From Mycolicibacter virginiensis (GTDB lineage: Bacteria > Actinomycetota > Actinomycetes > Mycobacteriales > Mycobacteriaceae): 64,000 bases of DNA. Numbering within the stretch: position 1 is the stretch's first letter; every line of letters starts with the position of its first letter. A program made the position numbers and the translations under genes. The notes under the pieces are model-generated. The model ran no database searches, was not told where the DNA came from, and was given only the letters and a program-made list of their open reading frames with translations. This document shows, in pieces, positions 9,380-17,336 of the stretch. The DNA lies in the NCBI RefSeq assembly GCF_022374935.2, contig NZ_CP092430.2, positions 620,001 through 684,000 on the forward strand. Direction: 5' to 3'.

Positions 9380-9979
9380 ATGCGGGCAGTGCTGATCGTC
9401 GGGGCAGTGCTGGCCGCGCTGATCTCGGGCTGCTCGGTCGGCGACGACGCCGTCACCCACGGCGGCACCTTCGAGTTCGTCTCGCCCGGCGGCAAGACCG
9501 ACATCTTCTACGACCCCCCCGAGACCCGCGGCCGGCCCGGCCCGATCTCCGGGCCCGACCTGATGGACCCGTCGCGCACCATCAGCGTCGACGACTTCAG
9601 CGGCAAGGTCGTCGTCGTCAATGTGTGGGGGCAGTGGTGCGGACCCTGCCGTACCGAAATCAGCCAACTGCAAAAGGTTTACGACGACACCCGCGCCCAG
9701 GGTGTGGCGTTCCTGGGCATCGACGTCCGCGACCCCGAGCCGCAGGCCTCCCGCGACTTCATTTCCGACCGCCGCATCACCTATCCCTCGATCTACGACC
9801 CGGCGATGCGCACCATGATCGCGTTCGGCGGTCGCTATCCCTCGTCGGTGATCCCGGCGACCATGGTGCTCGACCGGCAGCACCGGGTCGCGGCGGTGTT
9901 CCTGCGTGAAGTGCTCGCCGAAGACCTGCAGCCCGTCGTGCAGCGGCTGGCTGCCGAAAGCACCGAGGCCGCACCGTGA
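9380..9979 (+). CDS. TlpA/ResA-like thioredoxin lipoprotein for cytochrome c maturation
   Basis: 199 residues. A lipoprotein signal peptide ends in a lipobox with Cys18 (LISGC). The redoxin domain has the active site GQWCGPCRTE near residues 88-95 and a cis-Pro region (SSVIPATMVLD). Such membrane-tethered thioredoxins keep apocytochrome c haem-binding cysteines reduced outside the cytoplasmic membrane. It starts 2 bases after the phosphatase stop and overlaps ccdA by 4 bases, matching the Rv0526 position. It presumably receives electrons from CcdA. Confidence 0.92.
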   Translation: MRAVLIVGAVLAALISGCSVGDDAVTHGGTFEFVSPGGKTDIFYDPPETRGRPGPISGPDLMDPSRTISVDDFSGKVVVVNVWGQWCGPCRTEISQLQKVYDDTRAQGVAFLGIDVRDPEPQASRDFISDRRITYPSIYDPAMRTMIAFGGRYPSSVIPATMVLDRQHRVAAVFLREVLAEDLQPVVQRLAAESTEAAP

Positions 9980-10755
9980 GCGGCTTCACCACCACCGCCA
10001 CCACCGGCCCGCTGCTGTTGGCCGTCGCCGTGTCGGCCTTAGCCGGGCTGGTGTCGTTCGCCTCGCCGTGCGTGGTGCCGTTGGTGCCGGGCTACCTGTC
10101 CTACCTGGCTGCGGTGGTGGGTGTCGATGAAGCTCCACGGGCCGGTGCACTCGAGCCCCCGCCGGGCGCCAGGTGGCGCGTCGCGGGGTCGGCGGCGCTG
10201 TTCGTCGCCGGGTTCACCGCGGTGTTCCTGCTGGGCTCGGTGGCCGTGTTGGGCATGACCACCACGTTGATCACCAATCAGGTTCTGCTGCAACGGATCG
10301 GCGGCGCGGTGACGATTCTGATGGGCTTGGTGTTCATCGGGTTCGTTCCCGCACTGCAGCGCCAACTCCGCTTCACGCCCCAGCAGTTGTCCACCGTGTT
10401 CGGGGCGCCGCTGCTGGGCGCGGTGTTCGCACTCGGCTGGACACCTTGCCTGGGGCCGACCCTGACCGGGGTGATCGCGGTCGCCTCGACCACCGACGGC
10501 GCGGGGGTGGCCCGGGGCGTGGTGCTGGTGATCGCCTACTGCCTGGGCCTGGGCATCCCGTTCGTGGCGCTGGCGTTCGGATCGGCCAGCGCGGTGGCCG
10601 GGCTGGGTTGGCTGCGACGGCACACCCGGGCGATCCAGGTCCTCGGTGGGGTATTGCTGATCGCGGTCGGGCTCGCCCTGGTCACCGGTGCGTGGGACCA
10701 CTTCGTGGCCGCGGTTCGCGACGGCCTGGTCTCTGATGTCAGGCTGCCGATCTGA
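9976..10755 (+). CDS. ccdA: cytochrome c biogenesis protein CcdA
   Basis: 259 residues, about six transmembrane segments. The paired redox cysteines are visible as FASPCVVPLVPGYLSYLA in the first segment and LGWTPCLGPTLTG in the fourth, the CcdA/DsbD-beta signature. It moves reducing power from cytoplasmic thioredoxin across the membrane to the TlpA-like lipoprotein encoded just upstream. GTG start at 9976 overlaps the previous stop by 4 bases; its own TGA (10753-10755) overlaps the resB ATG by one base. Confidence 0.95.
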   Translation: MSGFTTTATTGPLLLAVAVSALAGLVSFASPCVVPLVPGYLSYLAAVVGVDEAPRAGALEPPPGARWRVAGSAALFVAGFTAVFLLGSVAVLGMTTTLITNQVLLQRIGGAVTILMGLVFIGFVPALQRQLRFTPQQLSTVFGAPLLGAVFALGWTPCLGPTLTGVIAVASTTDGAGVARGVVLVIAYCLGLGIPFVALAFGSASAVAGLGWLRRHTRAIQVLGGVLLIAVGLALVTGAWDHFVAAVRDGLVSDVRLPI

Positions 10756-12434
10756 TGACCACCACCTCTGCACCGCCGACAAACCCAAAACGGCCCCAAA
10801 AGGCGCGCTTTGGGGGGACTTTGCGTCTGCTCGCCGGCAAGACCCGCAACACCTGGCGGGCGCTGACCTCGATGGGCACCGCGCTGGTGCTGCTGGTGCT
10901 GCTCGCACTGGCCGCCATCCCCGGGGCACTGCTGCCGCAGCGCAGTCTCAACGCCGCCAAAGTCGACGAGTACCTGGCGTTGCATCCGGTCCTGGGTCCC
11001 TGGCTGAACCGGCTGGAGGCTTTTGACGTCTTCTCCAGCTTCTGGTTCACCGCCATCTATGTGCTGCTGTGTGTGTCGCTGATCGGATGCCTGACCCCGC
11101 GGACCTTCGAGCATCTGCGCAACCTGCGCGCCACCCCGGTCGCCGCGCCACGCAACCTGTCTCGGCTGCCCAAACACGCGCAAACCCAATTGTCCGGTGA
11201 CGCCGAAGAACTCGGCGCCCGGATGGCCGCAGAGTTGCGCGGCTGGCGTCGGATCACCCGTACCGAAAACGGCGTCGTCGAGGTGTCGGCGGAGAAGGGC
11301 TATCTGCGCGAATTCGGCAATCTGCTCTTTCATTTCGCGCTGCTGGGGCTGCTGGCCGCCGTCGCCCTCGGACGCATGTTCGGCTACGAGGGCAACGTGA
11401 TGGTCATTGCCGACGGCGGACCCGGCTTCTGCTCGGCGTCGCCGGCCGCGTTCGACTCGTTCCGGGCCGGCGCCACCGTCGACGGGACCAAGCTGCACCC
11501 GCTGTGCGTGCGGGTGAACGACTTCACCGCCGACTACCTGGTCTCCGGTCTGGCGACCTCTTTCACCGCGCATATCGACTACCAGGCCGGCGAGGACCTG
11601 CGCACCAATGAGTGGCGGCCCTACCTGCTGGAGGTCAACCATCCGCTGCGGGTCGGCGGCGTGCGGGCGTACCTGCAGGGGCACGGCTACGCGCCCACCT
11701 TCACGGTGACCTTCCCGGATGGCCAGACCCGCACCCAGACGGTGCAGTTCCGCCCCGACAACCCACTGACCCTGTTGTCGTCGGGCGCGATCCGCATCGA
11801 CCCCCCGGCCGGTGTCTACCCCGATGCCAGCGAGCGCCGCAAGCACCAGATCGGCATCCAGGGCCTGTTCGCTCCGACCGAACAGCTCGACAACCGGCTG
11901 CTGTCGTCGGCGTTCCCCGCGATGAACGATCCCGCGGTGGCGATCGACGTCTACCGCGGCGACACCGGGCTCGACACCGGCCGGCCGCAAAGCCTGTTCA
12001 CGCTGGACTCCCGGTTGATCGACCAGGGCCGGCTGACCAAGGTGGCCCGGTCCAACCTGAAGGCCGGCGAACAGCTCAGCCTCGATGACGGCACGAAGGT
12101 GCGCTTCGACGGGGCGGTGCCGTTCGTCAACATCCAGGTGTCGCACGATCCGGCCGAGGTCTGGGTGCTGGTGTTCGCGATGACGATGATGGCGGGACTG
12201 GTGGTGTCACTGGTGGTGCGTCGCCGCCGGATCTGGATCCGGATCACGCCAACGGAGTCCGTGCGGCCGGGTCTCTCTTCGCGCGCTGGCGCGCGCTCAT
12301 CGCCCCCGACCGGGTCGACGGGACAGGCCGGTACGGTGAACGTCGAGCTGGGCGGGCTGGCTCGCACCGACAACTCCGGCTGGGGTGACGAGTTCGAGCG
12401 ATTGAGCACGAAGCTCTTCGGCAAGGAGACGTAG
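10755..12434 (+). CDS. resB: ResB-like cytochrome c biogenesis protein
   Basis: 559 residues. Membrane segments appear at about residues 37-56, 95-115, 195-215 and near 470-490, with a large extracytoplasmic domain between the last two. Recognisable core blocks are TALVLLVLLALAAIPGALLPQR, FDVFSSFWFTAIYVLLCVSL and EFGNLLFHFALLGL. It forms the haem-handling ResBC complex with CcsA. Compared with M. tuberculosis Rv0528 (from memory) it has a longer N-terminus, and about 24 extra residues (SVRPGLSSRAGARSSPPTGS region) between the last membrane segment and the conserved AGTVNVELGGL end. Both extra parts coincide with short palindromic DNA elements (see separate entries). Confidence 0.9.
   Translation: MTTTSAPPTNPKRPQKARFGGTLRLLAGKTRNTWRALTSMGTALVLLVLLALAAIPGALLPQRSLNAAKVDEYLALHPVLGPWLNRLEAFDVFSSFWFTAIYVLLCVSLIGCLTPRTFEHLRNLRATPVAAPRNLSRLPKHAQTQLSGDAEELGARMAAELRGWRRITRTENGVVEVSAEKGYLREFGNLLFHFALLGLLAAVALGRMFGYEGNVMVIADGGPGFCSASPAAFDSFRAGATVDGTKLHPLCVRVNDFTADYLVSGLATSFTAHIDYQAGEDLRTNEWRPYLLEVNHPLRVGGVRAYLQGHGYAPTFTVTFPDGQTRTQTVQFRPDNPLTLLSSGAIRIDPPAGVYPDASERRKHQIGIQGLFAPTEQLDNRLLSSAFPAMNDPAVAIDVYRGDTGLDTGRPQSLFTLDSRLIDQGRLTKVARSNLKAGEQLSLDDGTKVRFDGAVPFVNIQVSHDPAEVWVLVFAMTMMAGLVVSLVVRRRRIWIRITPTESVRPGLSSRAGARSSPPTGSTGQAGTVNVELGGLARTDNSGWGDEFERLSTKLFGKET
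10794..10837. repeat. short palindromic-repeat-like segment inside resB
   Basis: A 7-bp inverted repeat (CCCCAAA at 10794-10800, TTTGGGG at 10809-10815) is followed by TTGCGTCTGCTCGC at 10821-10834. The 12 bases GCGTCTGCTCGC recur exactly in the right arm of the large hairpin at 43159-43220, and the preceding TTTGGGGG is also shared. It encodes part of the extra N-terminal residues of ResB in frame. Confidence 0.5.
12268..12304. repeat. GC-rich palindromic segment inside resB
   Basis: A GCGCGC-TG-GCGCGC palindrome (12281-12294) sits within the in-frame C-terminal insertion of ResB, flanked by TCTCTTC and TCATCGCCCCC. It is absent from the M. tuberculosis protein as I remember it. It looks like an intergenic-type repeat captured in coding sequence; that is inference. 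Confidence 0.4.
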
Positions 12435-13412
12435 GTGAATACGAGTCATATCGACATCGGGCTGGCGCGCTACTCCGACTGGGCGTTCACCTCAGCGATG
12501 ATCGTGCTGGTCATCGCGCTGCTGTTGCTGGCCGTCGAACTGGCCTCCAGCCGGGCCCGCACGGCTGCCGAGAGCGAGCTGGTTTCCGCCGGCGGTGTGC
12601 GCTCCGACAGTGCCACGCCGGGCGTCGTGGTCCCCGCGCAGCGACGACCCCTGGGTGAGCGGGTGGGCCGCGCCGGCCTGGCCCTGGTCTATTTGGGCAT
12701 CGCTCTTTTGCTGGCCTGCATCGTGTTCCGCGGCGCTGCCACCCTGCGCCCGCCGTGGGGCAACATGTACGAGTTCATCAACCTGACCTGCTTCTCCGGG
12801 CTGGTGGCTTCCGCCGTCGCGCTGCGCCGGCCACAACACCGCAGCCTGTGGGTGTTCGTGCTGCTGCCGGTGCTGATCCTGCTGACGGTTTCCGGGCGCT
12901 GGCTCTACGCCACCGCCGCGCCGGTCATGCCCGCGCTGCAGTCCTACTGGCTGCCGATCCACGTATCGGTGGTCAGCATCGGCTCCGGGGTGTTCCTGGT
13001 GGCCGGGGTGGCTAGCATCCTGTTTCTCATCCGCTCGTCGCGCCTGAGTGACCCCGACGCCCCGGGGGCCCTGGCGCGCCTGGTGCGCCGGCTGCCCGAC
13101 GCGCAAACGTTGGACCGCATCGCCTACCGGACCACGATCTTCGCGTTCCCGGTGTTCGGTTTCGGTGTGATCTTCGGCGCGATCTGGGCCGAGGGGGCCT
13201 GGGGCCGCTACTGGGGCTGGGATCCCAAGGAGACGGTTTCGTTCATCGCCTGGGTCGTCTACGCCGCGTATCTCCACGCCAGGTCGACGGCCGGGTGGCG
13301 CGATTACAAGGCGGCGTGGATCAACGTTGTGGGGTTCGCGGCGATGATCTTCAACCTGTTTTTCGTCAACCTGGTGACCGTCGGCCTGCACTCGTATGCC
13401 GGAGTCGGCTAA
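12435..13412 (+). CDS. ccsA: cytochrome c biogenesis protein CcsA (CcmC/ResC family)
   Basis: 325 residues with about eight membrane segments. The haem-handling tryptophan-rich signature is GAIWAEGAWGRYWGWDPKE near residues 242-260, and conserved histidines are seen in the flanking segments (YWLPIHVSVV, YAAYLHAR, VGLHSYAG). With ResB it transfers haem to apocytochrome c outside the membrane. The GTG start at 12435 follows the resB TAG directly, with an AAGGAGA site inside the resB end. Confidence 0.95.
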   Translation: MNTSHIDIGLARYSDWAFTSAMIVLVIALLLLAVELASSRARTAAESELVSAGGVRSDSATPGVVVPAQRRPLGERVGRAGLALVYLGIALLLACIVFRGAATLRPPWGNMYEFINLTCFSGLVASAVALRRPQHRSLWVFVLLPVLILLTVSGRWLYATAAPVMPALQSYWLPIHVSVVSIGSGVFLVAGVASILFLIRSSRLSDPDAPGALARLVRRLPDAQTLDRIAYRTTIFAFPVFGFGVIFGAIWAEGAWGRYWGWDPKETVSFIAWVVYAAYLHARSTAGWRDYKAAWINVVGFAAMIFNLFFVNLVTVGLHSYAGVG

Positions 13413-13503
13413 TCCAGCTGACAGATTCCTTTATGACAGCTGCGCTACCCTGCGGTTACCGACGTCCATTGACGTCCTAACCAGTGTGACAGGGGAGATA
13501 CAA

Positions 13504-14838
13504 GTGTCCGACCATGCACCCGGTGATGTCACTGCGAGCCATGACGTGACGGATCATCCGACCACCCAGTTCCGGCCGCTGCAGCACGTCGGCGAGGCGG
13601 CTGAGGCCCCCGCGGACGCCTCGGAGTCCGGGGCCACCGGGTCGTTCAACCAGCGACCCGAAGGTGAGGAGACCCGCTCCTTCGGCGGTTTCCGCACCGA
13701 GCGCCGGTTCTCCGAACCGGTCGACCCATGGCCGCCGGCGCCTGCGGAGACCCCGTCTGGGCAGCAGTCCTGGAACGCAGGTGCATCGACCACCTGGGTT
13801 CCGCAGCCGATGGATAACCCCGCTCCGGTGTATTTCGGCGGCAGCGCCGGCGCTGGCTCCGGTCAGGCGCCGTATCGCGCCTCTGAGCCCATCGCCCCGT
13901 TCTCGGATCTGTCCACCACGTCGCTGTTGCGACAGGTCAAGCCGCCGCCAACGTCGGGCTGGCGTCGCCTGCTCTACGTGCTGTCCGGCCAGCTGATCAA
14001 CGTCGGCGAGAGCCCGCGCACCATCCGCTTCAACGACTTGGTGGTGCAGGTGAACCGGCCGCTGCAGGGCTGCCACCGGATCGCGGTGCTGTCGCTGAAG
14101 GGCGGGGTCGGCAAGACCACCATCACCGCGACCCTGGGGGCCACGTTCGCCTCCATCCGAGGTGACCGGGTGGTGGCCGTGGACGCCAACCCCGACCGCG
14201 GCACGCTGAACCAGAAGGTGCCGATGGAGACCTCGGCGACGGTGCGGCATCTGCTGCGCGACGCTGACGGCATCCAGCGCTACAGCGATGTCCGCAGCTA
14301 CACCAACCAGGGCCCCAGCCGCCTGGAGGTGCTGGCCTCCGACAGTGACCCGGCGGTCTCGGAAGCGTTCAGCGCCGAGGACTACGCCAGCACGCTGCAG
14401 GTCTTGGAGCGGTTCTACAGCCTCGTACTCACCGACTGTGGCACCGGCCTGATGCACTCCGCCATGTCAGCGGTGCTCGCCAAGGCCGACACCATGATCG
14501 TGGTGAGTTCGGGGTCAGTTGATGGCGCCCGCAGCGCCTCGGCGACTTTGGACTGGCTCGACGCGCACGGCCACGAGGACCTGGTGCGCAACTCGATCGC
14601 GGTGATCAATGCGGTGCGGCCACGCTCGGGCAAGGTCGACATGCAGAAGGTGGTCGACCACTTCTCCCGGCGCTGCCGCGCCGTGCGGTTGGTGCCGTTC
14701 GATCCGCACCTGGAAGAAGGCGCGGAGATCGACCTGATGCGGCTCAAGCGCGAGACCCGCGAGGCGCTCGTCGAGCTGGCTGCGGTGGTTGCCGAGGCGT
14801 TCCCCGGCGACGACCGGTTCAACCAGCACTTCGTCTAG
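13504..14838 (+). CDS. MinD/ParA-like P-loop ATPase (Rv0530-like)
   Basis: 444 residues. The first about 160 are low-complexity, acidic and Pro-rich, probably disordered. The C-terminal ATPase domain has the deviant Walker A motif SLKGGVGKTTITATLGATF near residue 198, then VVAVDANPDRGTL and LVLTDCGTGLMHSAM. This layout resembles Rv0530 and the EspI-type mycobacterial ATPases; a role in cell-pole or secretion organisation would be inference. GTG 13504 was chosen because AGGGGAG lies 10 bases upstream and the protein then begins MSDHAPGD; the frame is open to 13396 but overlaps the ccsA end. Confidence 0.85.
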   Translation: MSDHAPGDVTASHDVTDHPTTQFRPLQHVGEAAEAPADASESGATGSFNQRPEGEETRSFGGFRTERRFSEPVDPWPPAPAETPSGQQSWNAGASTTWVPQPMDNPAPVYFGGSAGAGSGQAPYRASEPIAPFSDLSTTSLLRQVKPPPTSGWRRLLYVLSGQLINVGESPRTIRFNDLVVQVNRPLQGCHRIAVLSLKGGVGKTTITATLGATFASIRGDRVVAVDANPDRGTLNQKVPMETSATVRHLLRDADGIQRYSDVRSYTNQGPSRLEVLASDSDPAVSEAFSAEDYASTLQVLERFYSLVLTDCGTGLMHSAMSAVLAKADTMIVVSSGSVDGARSASATLDWLDAHGHEDLVRNSIAVINAVRPRSGKVDMQKVVDHFSRRCRAVRLVPFDPHLEEGAEIDLMRLKRETREALVELAAVVAEAFPGDDRFNQHFV

Positions 14839-14866
14839 ATCGGGGCCTGGTTCGGAAATGGCAGCC

Positions 14867-15016
14867 TTAGGGCTGGTTGTCGCCGTGGCTGATCCGCCAC
14901 AAGAACTCCGGGTCATCATCCGGTCCGATCACGCGCGTCTTCGGCCGGGCACGAATGGCACGCAGGCTGAGGTACAGCAGCGTTCCCAGAGTCAGGACGA
15001 GGAGCAGGTAGAGCAC
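14867..15016 (-). CDS. small membrane protein, 49 residues (Rv0530A-like)
   Basis: Reads MLYLLLVLTLGTLLYLSLRA, then a basic stretch, then VIGPDDDPEFLWRISHG and NQP: one transmembrane helix followed by a short acidic cytoplasmic tail with the conserved-looking GPDDDPEFLWR block. GTG 15016 was chosen because a perfect AGGAGG lies 8 bases upstream (15025-15030); GTG 15025 in the same frame overlaps that site. It is convergent with the ATPase gene and divergent from DUF4229. A similar small protein follows Rv0530 in M. tuberculosis as I recall. Function unknown. Confidence 0.75.
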   Translation of the reverse strand: MLYLLLVLTLGTLLYLSLRAIRARPKTRVIGPDDDPEFLWRISHGDNQP

Positions 15017-15086
15017 TCGCGACACCTCCTGGCGCCGAATATACCGTTAGCGTCGTTCGCGCCGGTCCAGCCCGCCAGTAGGCTTG

Positions 15087-15389
15087 ATGACCGTGGCGAC
15101 AGGTCGGGCCCCGTTGGGCCGTGCGGTACTCGATGTAGCGGTGTACACCGCGGCGCGGCTGGCGCTGGTGGTTGTGCTGACGGGGGTGATCTACGGAGTG
15201 GGCCGGCTGCTTGGACTCAGCGATTTCCCGCCGATCATCGCGGCGATGCTGGCGCTGATCGTCGCGCTGCCGTTGGGCATGTGGCTGTTCACGCCGCTGC
15301 GTAAGCGCGCTACCGAGAGCTTGACCGTCGCCGGCGAGCGCCGCCGCCAGGAACGCGAGAAACTGCAGGCCCGGCTGCGCGGGGAGTAA
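15087..15389 (+). CDS. DUF4229 membrane protein (Rv0531-like)
   Basis: 100 residues. Two hydrophobic segments (about 19-36 and 46-66) are followed by a basic, Glu-rich cytoplasmic tail (RKRATESLTVAGERRRQERE), the layout of DUF4229 proteins. ATG 15087 was preferred to the overlapping TTG 15084. It follows the small membrane gene divergently, as Rv0531 does. Function unknown. Confidence 0.75.
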   Translation: MTVATGRAPLGRAVLDVAVYTAARLALVVVLTGVIYGVGRLLGLSDFPPIIAAMLALIVALPLGMWLFTPLRKRATESLTVAGERRRQEREKLQARLRGE

Positions 15390-15413
15390 CCGCCCGTCGT
15401 TGACCCCTTCGGG

Positions 15414-15474
15414 GTTGACTCTGCGTGTACGGCGAAGAAGTGCGAGTAGCCCCCGCCCTCAGCGCAGAGTCAAC
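15414..15474. repeat. inverted repeat, 12-bp arms
   Basis: GTTGACTCTGCG at 15414-15425 is the exact reverse complement of 15463-15474, with a 37-base spacer. It lies between the DUF4229 stop and the HTH gene. The right arm overlaps the direct repeat that matches the menA 3' end. There is no T-run, so it is not a classical terminator. Confidence 0.7.
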
Positions 15475-15485
15475 GGCAAGGCCTC
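15465..15485. repeat. direct repeat, left copy, flanking the HTH/Clp-N module
   Basis: Twenty-one bases (CAGAGTCAACG, one variable base, then CAAGGCCTC-type sequence) match 16356-16376 at 20 of 21 positions. The right copy is the coding 3' end of menA (its ALALTL codons). The two copies lie 891 bases apart and bracket exactly the operator-HTH-Clp-N unit. Confidence 0.75.
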
Positions 15486-15490
15486 GGTCG

Positions 15491-15535
15491 TGTCAATGTT
15501 TGTTGACAGACGCGGAGTGTCAAGTTACCTTGACA
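15491..15535. promoter_or_regulatory. paired operator TGTCAA-N6-TTGACA upstream of the HTH gene
   Basis: Two perfect copies of TGTCAA-N6-TTGACA lie at 15491-15508 and 15518-15535, with centres 27 bases apart. The second ends 2 bases before the ATG at 15538. TTGACA also resembles a -35 box, so a repressor bound here would block transcription. The obvious candidate is the HTH protein encoded next (autoregulation, inferred). Confidence 0.75.
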
Positions 15536-15537
15536 TC

Positions 15538-15765
15538 ATGAATGAGCCGCCGGACGCCTCCTTGGTTTCCGCTACGGATGCGGCGACCAGTGCGGACCCG
15601 GCCGTCGGCCTGCGTGGCGTGCGTGCCTTGCAGCGGCTGCAGGAGCGGTTGGAGGCCATCCATGTGGCCAATGCTCGCGAGCAGGGCTGGAGTTGGCAGG
15701 CAATCGCCGAGGCACTCGGGGTGAGCCGTCAGGCCGTGCATCAGAAGTACAACCGGAGGAAATGA
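15538..15765 (+). CDS. small helix-turn-helix protein paired with a Clp-N protein
   Basis: 75 residues. The C-terminal half is a helix-turn-helix: EQGWSWQAIAEALGVSRQAV then HQKYNRRK, a form common in actinobacterial regulators of Clp-N/ClpC-type genes. The N-terminal part (residues 1-25) is acidic and unstructured-looking. The start overlaps the second operator, so the transcript is probably leaderless or nearly so. It is followed after 3 bases by the Clp-N gene. Mycobacteria commonly carry such HTH/Clp-N pairs, from general knowledge. Confidence 0.82.
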   Translation: MNEPPDASLVSATDAATSADPAVGLRGVRALQRLQERLEAIHVANAREQGWSWQAIAEALGVSRQAVHQKYNRRK

Positions 15766-15768
15766 GCC

Positions 15769-16335
15769 ATGGTCTTTGAGCGGTTCAGCCGCGATGCCCG
15801 GGCCGCGGTCATACAAGCTCAGCGAGATGCGCGGGGCTTTCACGCCGACGACATCGGGCCACAGCATCTACTTCTCGGGGTGCTCCAGACCGCCGAGGGG
15901 GATCTGTCGGCGACGCTGGGGGGCTACGGGCTGACTATTGATGGGGTGCGGACACGACTGGCAGAAGCGATGGAAACCAGCGAGTCGTTCGACGCCGATG
16001 CGGACGTGCTGCGGCTCCTGGGGATCGACCTGCGTGCTGTCCGTGATGCCGTGGCGGACACCTTCGGTGCAGAGGCCTTTGACTGTGCGGTACAGCGAAC
16101 AGGCCGCGGTAGCCGTCGTCGAGGGCGTCTGGCCTTCACCCGGGCCGCCAAGACGACGCTGCAGCTCGCTTTGCGAGAGGCGGTGGCGCGCAAGGGCAAA
16201 ACGATCTGCTGCGAGCACATCATGTTGGGCATCTTGCGTGATGCCGATCCGGTCGTGATGGACATAGTTACCGAGTCTGCCGATCCGGCAACGCTGACAG
16301 CCGCGGTCAGCACGCTGCTGGAACGGGCGGCCTAG
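15769..16335 (+). CDS. Clp repeat (N) domain protein without AAA+ domains
   Basis: 188 residues with two Clp-N repeats. The first begins MVFERFSRDARAAVIQAQRDA with HLLLGVLQ near residue 30; the second has FTRAAKTTLQLALREAVA and CEHIMLGILRDAD. The substrate- and adaptor-binding N-domain of ClpC/ClpA is present, but the ATPase domains are absent, so it cannot unfold proteins itself. A role as ligand sensor or adaptor is inference. A basic loop (RTGRGSRRRGR) separates the repeats. The ATG lies 3 bases after the HTH stop, so the two form one operon, ending 11 bases before the menA stop. Confidence 0.85.
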   Translation: MVFERFSRDARAAVIQAQRDARGFHADDIGPQHLLLGVLQTAEGDLSATLGGYGLTIDGVRTRLAEAMETSESFDADADVLRLLGIDLRAVRDAVADTFGAEAFDCAVQRTGRGSRRRGRLAFTRAAKTTLQLALREAVARKGKTICCEHIMLGILRDADPVVMDIVTESADPATLTAAVSTLLERAA

Positions 16336-16346
16336 CGACTATCGAC

Positions 16347-17219
16347 CTATTGGCCCAGAGTCAACGCCAAGGCCTCCGCGATCGCCCACACCAGCATGGT
16401 CATCCCGGTGTCGCGCAGCACCGGAATCAGTGCGGCGCCACCGAGCCCGGAGCGCACCGGGGCCGCGGCCCGCAACGCCAGCGGCGTGGCGATGAACCCG
16501 ACCGCGCACCATGGGGTGGCCCGCATCAGGGCCAGCGTCAGCACCCCGGCCAGCGCCACCAACAGCTGAAACAGCACCCGAGTGCGGGGATCGCCGAGGC
16601 GTACCGCCAGGGTGATCTTGCCGGCCGGCTTGTCGGTGGCGATGTCGCGCAGATTGTTGGCCACCAGCACCGCCGACGACAATGCGCCGACGCCTACCGC
16701 CAGCGCGCCGCCGACCCAGTCCACCCGCAGGGCCTGGGTGTACTGGGTGCCCAGCACCGCGACGAGACCGAAGAACACGAACACCGCGATCTCGCCGAAG
16801 CCGGCGTAGCCATAGGGCTTGGACCCGCCGGTGTACAGCCAGGCGCCGGCGATGCAGGCCGCTCCCACCACCAGCAGCCACGGCGCGCTGACCAGGGCCA
16901 GGGCCAAACCGGCCAGCGCTCCGACCGACAGCGCGGCGATCGCTGCCGTGAGCACCGCGCGCGGGCTTGCCAGGCGGGCACCCACCAGGCGCACCGGGCC
17001 GGTCCGGTCGTCGTCGGTGCCACGGATGCCGTCGGAGTAGTCATTGGCGTAATTCACCCCGATGATCAGCGCCACCGCGACGGTCAGCGCCAGCAGCGCC
17101 TTCCACCACACCGCGGCGCCCAGCCATGCTGCCGCGCCGGTTCCGGCGATCACCGGAGCGATCGCGTTGGGCAGGGTGCGGGGACGAGCCCCCTCTATCC
17201 ACTGTGCGAAGCTGGCCAC
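16347..17219 (-). CDS. menA: 1,4-dihydroxy-2-naphthoate polyprenyltransferase
   Basis: 290 residues, about eight or nine membrane segments. It prenylates 1,4-dihydroxy-2-naphthoate to demethylmenaquinone. UbiA-family metal-diphosphate motifs are [17 protein letters not shown] (residues about 57-73) and [17 protein letters not shown] 17219 was chosen because it gives [24 protein letters not shown] sequence at the usual N-terminus; the frame runs open to 17462 but overlaps the start of mtnP. It is divergent from mtnP. Its last codons also occur as a near-perfect copy at 15465-15485, outside the gene. Confidence 0.95.
   Translation of the reverse strand: MASFAQWIEGARPRTLPNAIAPVIAGTGAAAWLGAAVWWKALLALTVAVALIIGVNYANDYSDGIRGTDDDRTGPVRLVGARLASPRAVLTAAIAALSVGALAGLALALVSAPWLLVVGAACIAGAWLYTGGSKPYGYAGFGEIAVFVFFGLVAVLGTQYTQALRVDWVGGALAVGVGALSSAVLVANNLRDIATDKPAGKITLAVRLGDPRTRVLFQLLVALAGVLTLALMRATPWCAVGFIATPLALRAAAPVRSGLGGAALIPVLRDTGMTMLVWAIAEALALTLGQ
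16356..16376. repeat. direct repeat, right copy (menA 3' end)
   Basis: Lies within the last ten codons of menA and matches 15465-15485 at 20 of 21 positions. See the left copy for the pairing. Confidence 0.75.
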
Positions 17220-17336
17220 CGCACGATCCTTGCATGCGGGAGGAGCAGAAGTTGCCCGGCGCTGACGATGCAGTGGGGGTACCCCGAGCCGCGCAGCGGC
17301 GAGGGGGACGAAGCGATGAGGAGGAAGCGGCGCGAG

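Noticed and set aside
15400..15416. CCCCTTCGGGG hairpin as terminator after DUF4229
   Set aside because: Only 4 base pairs and no T-run.
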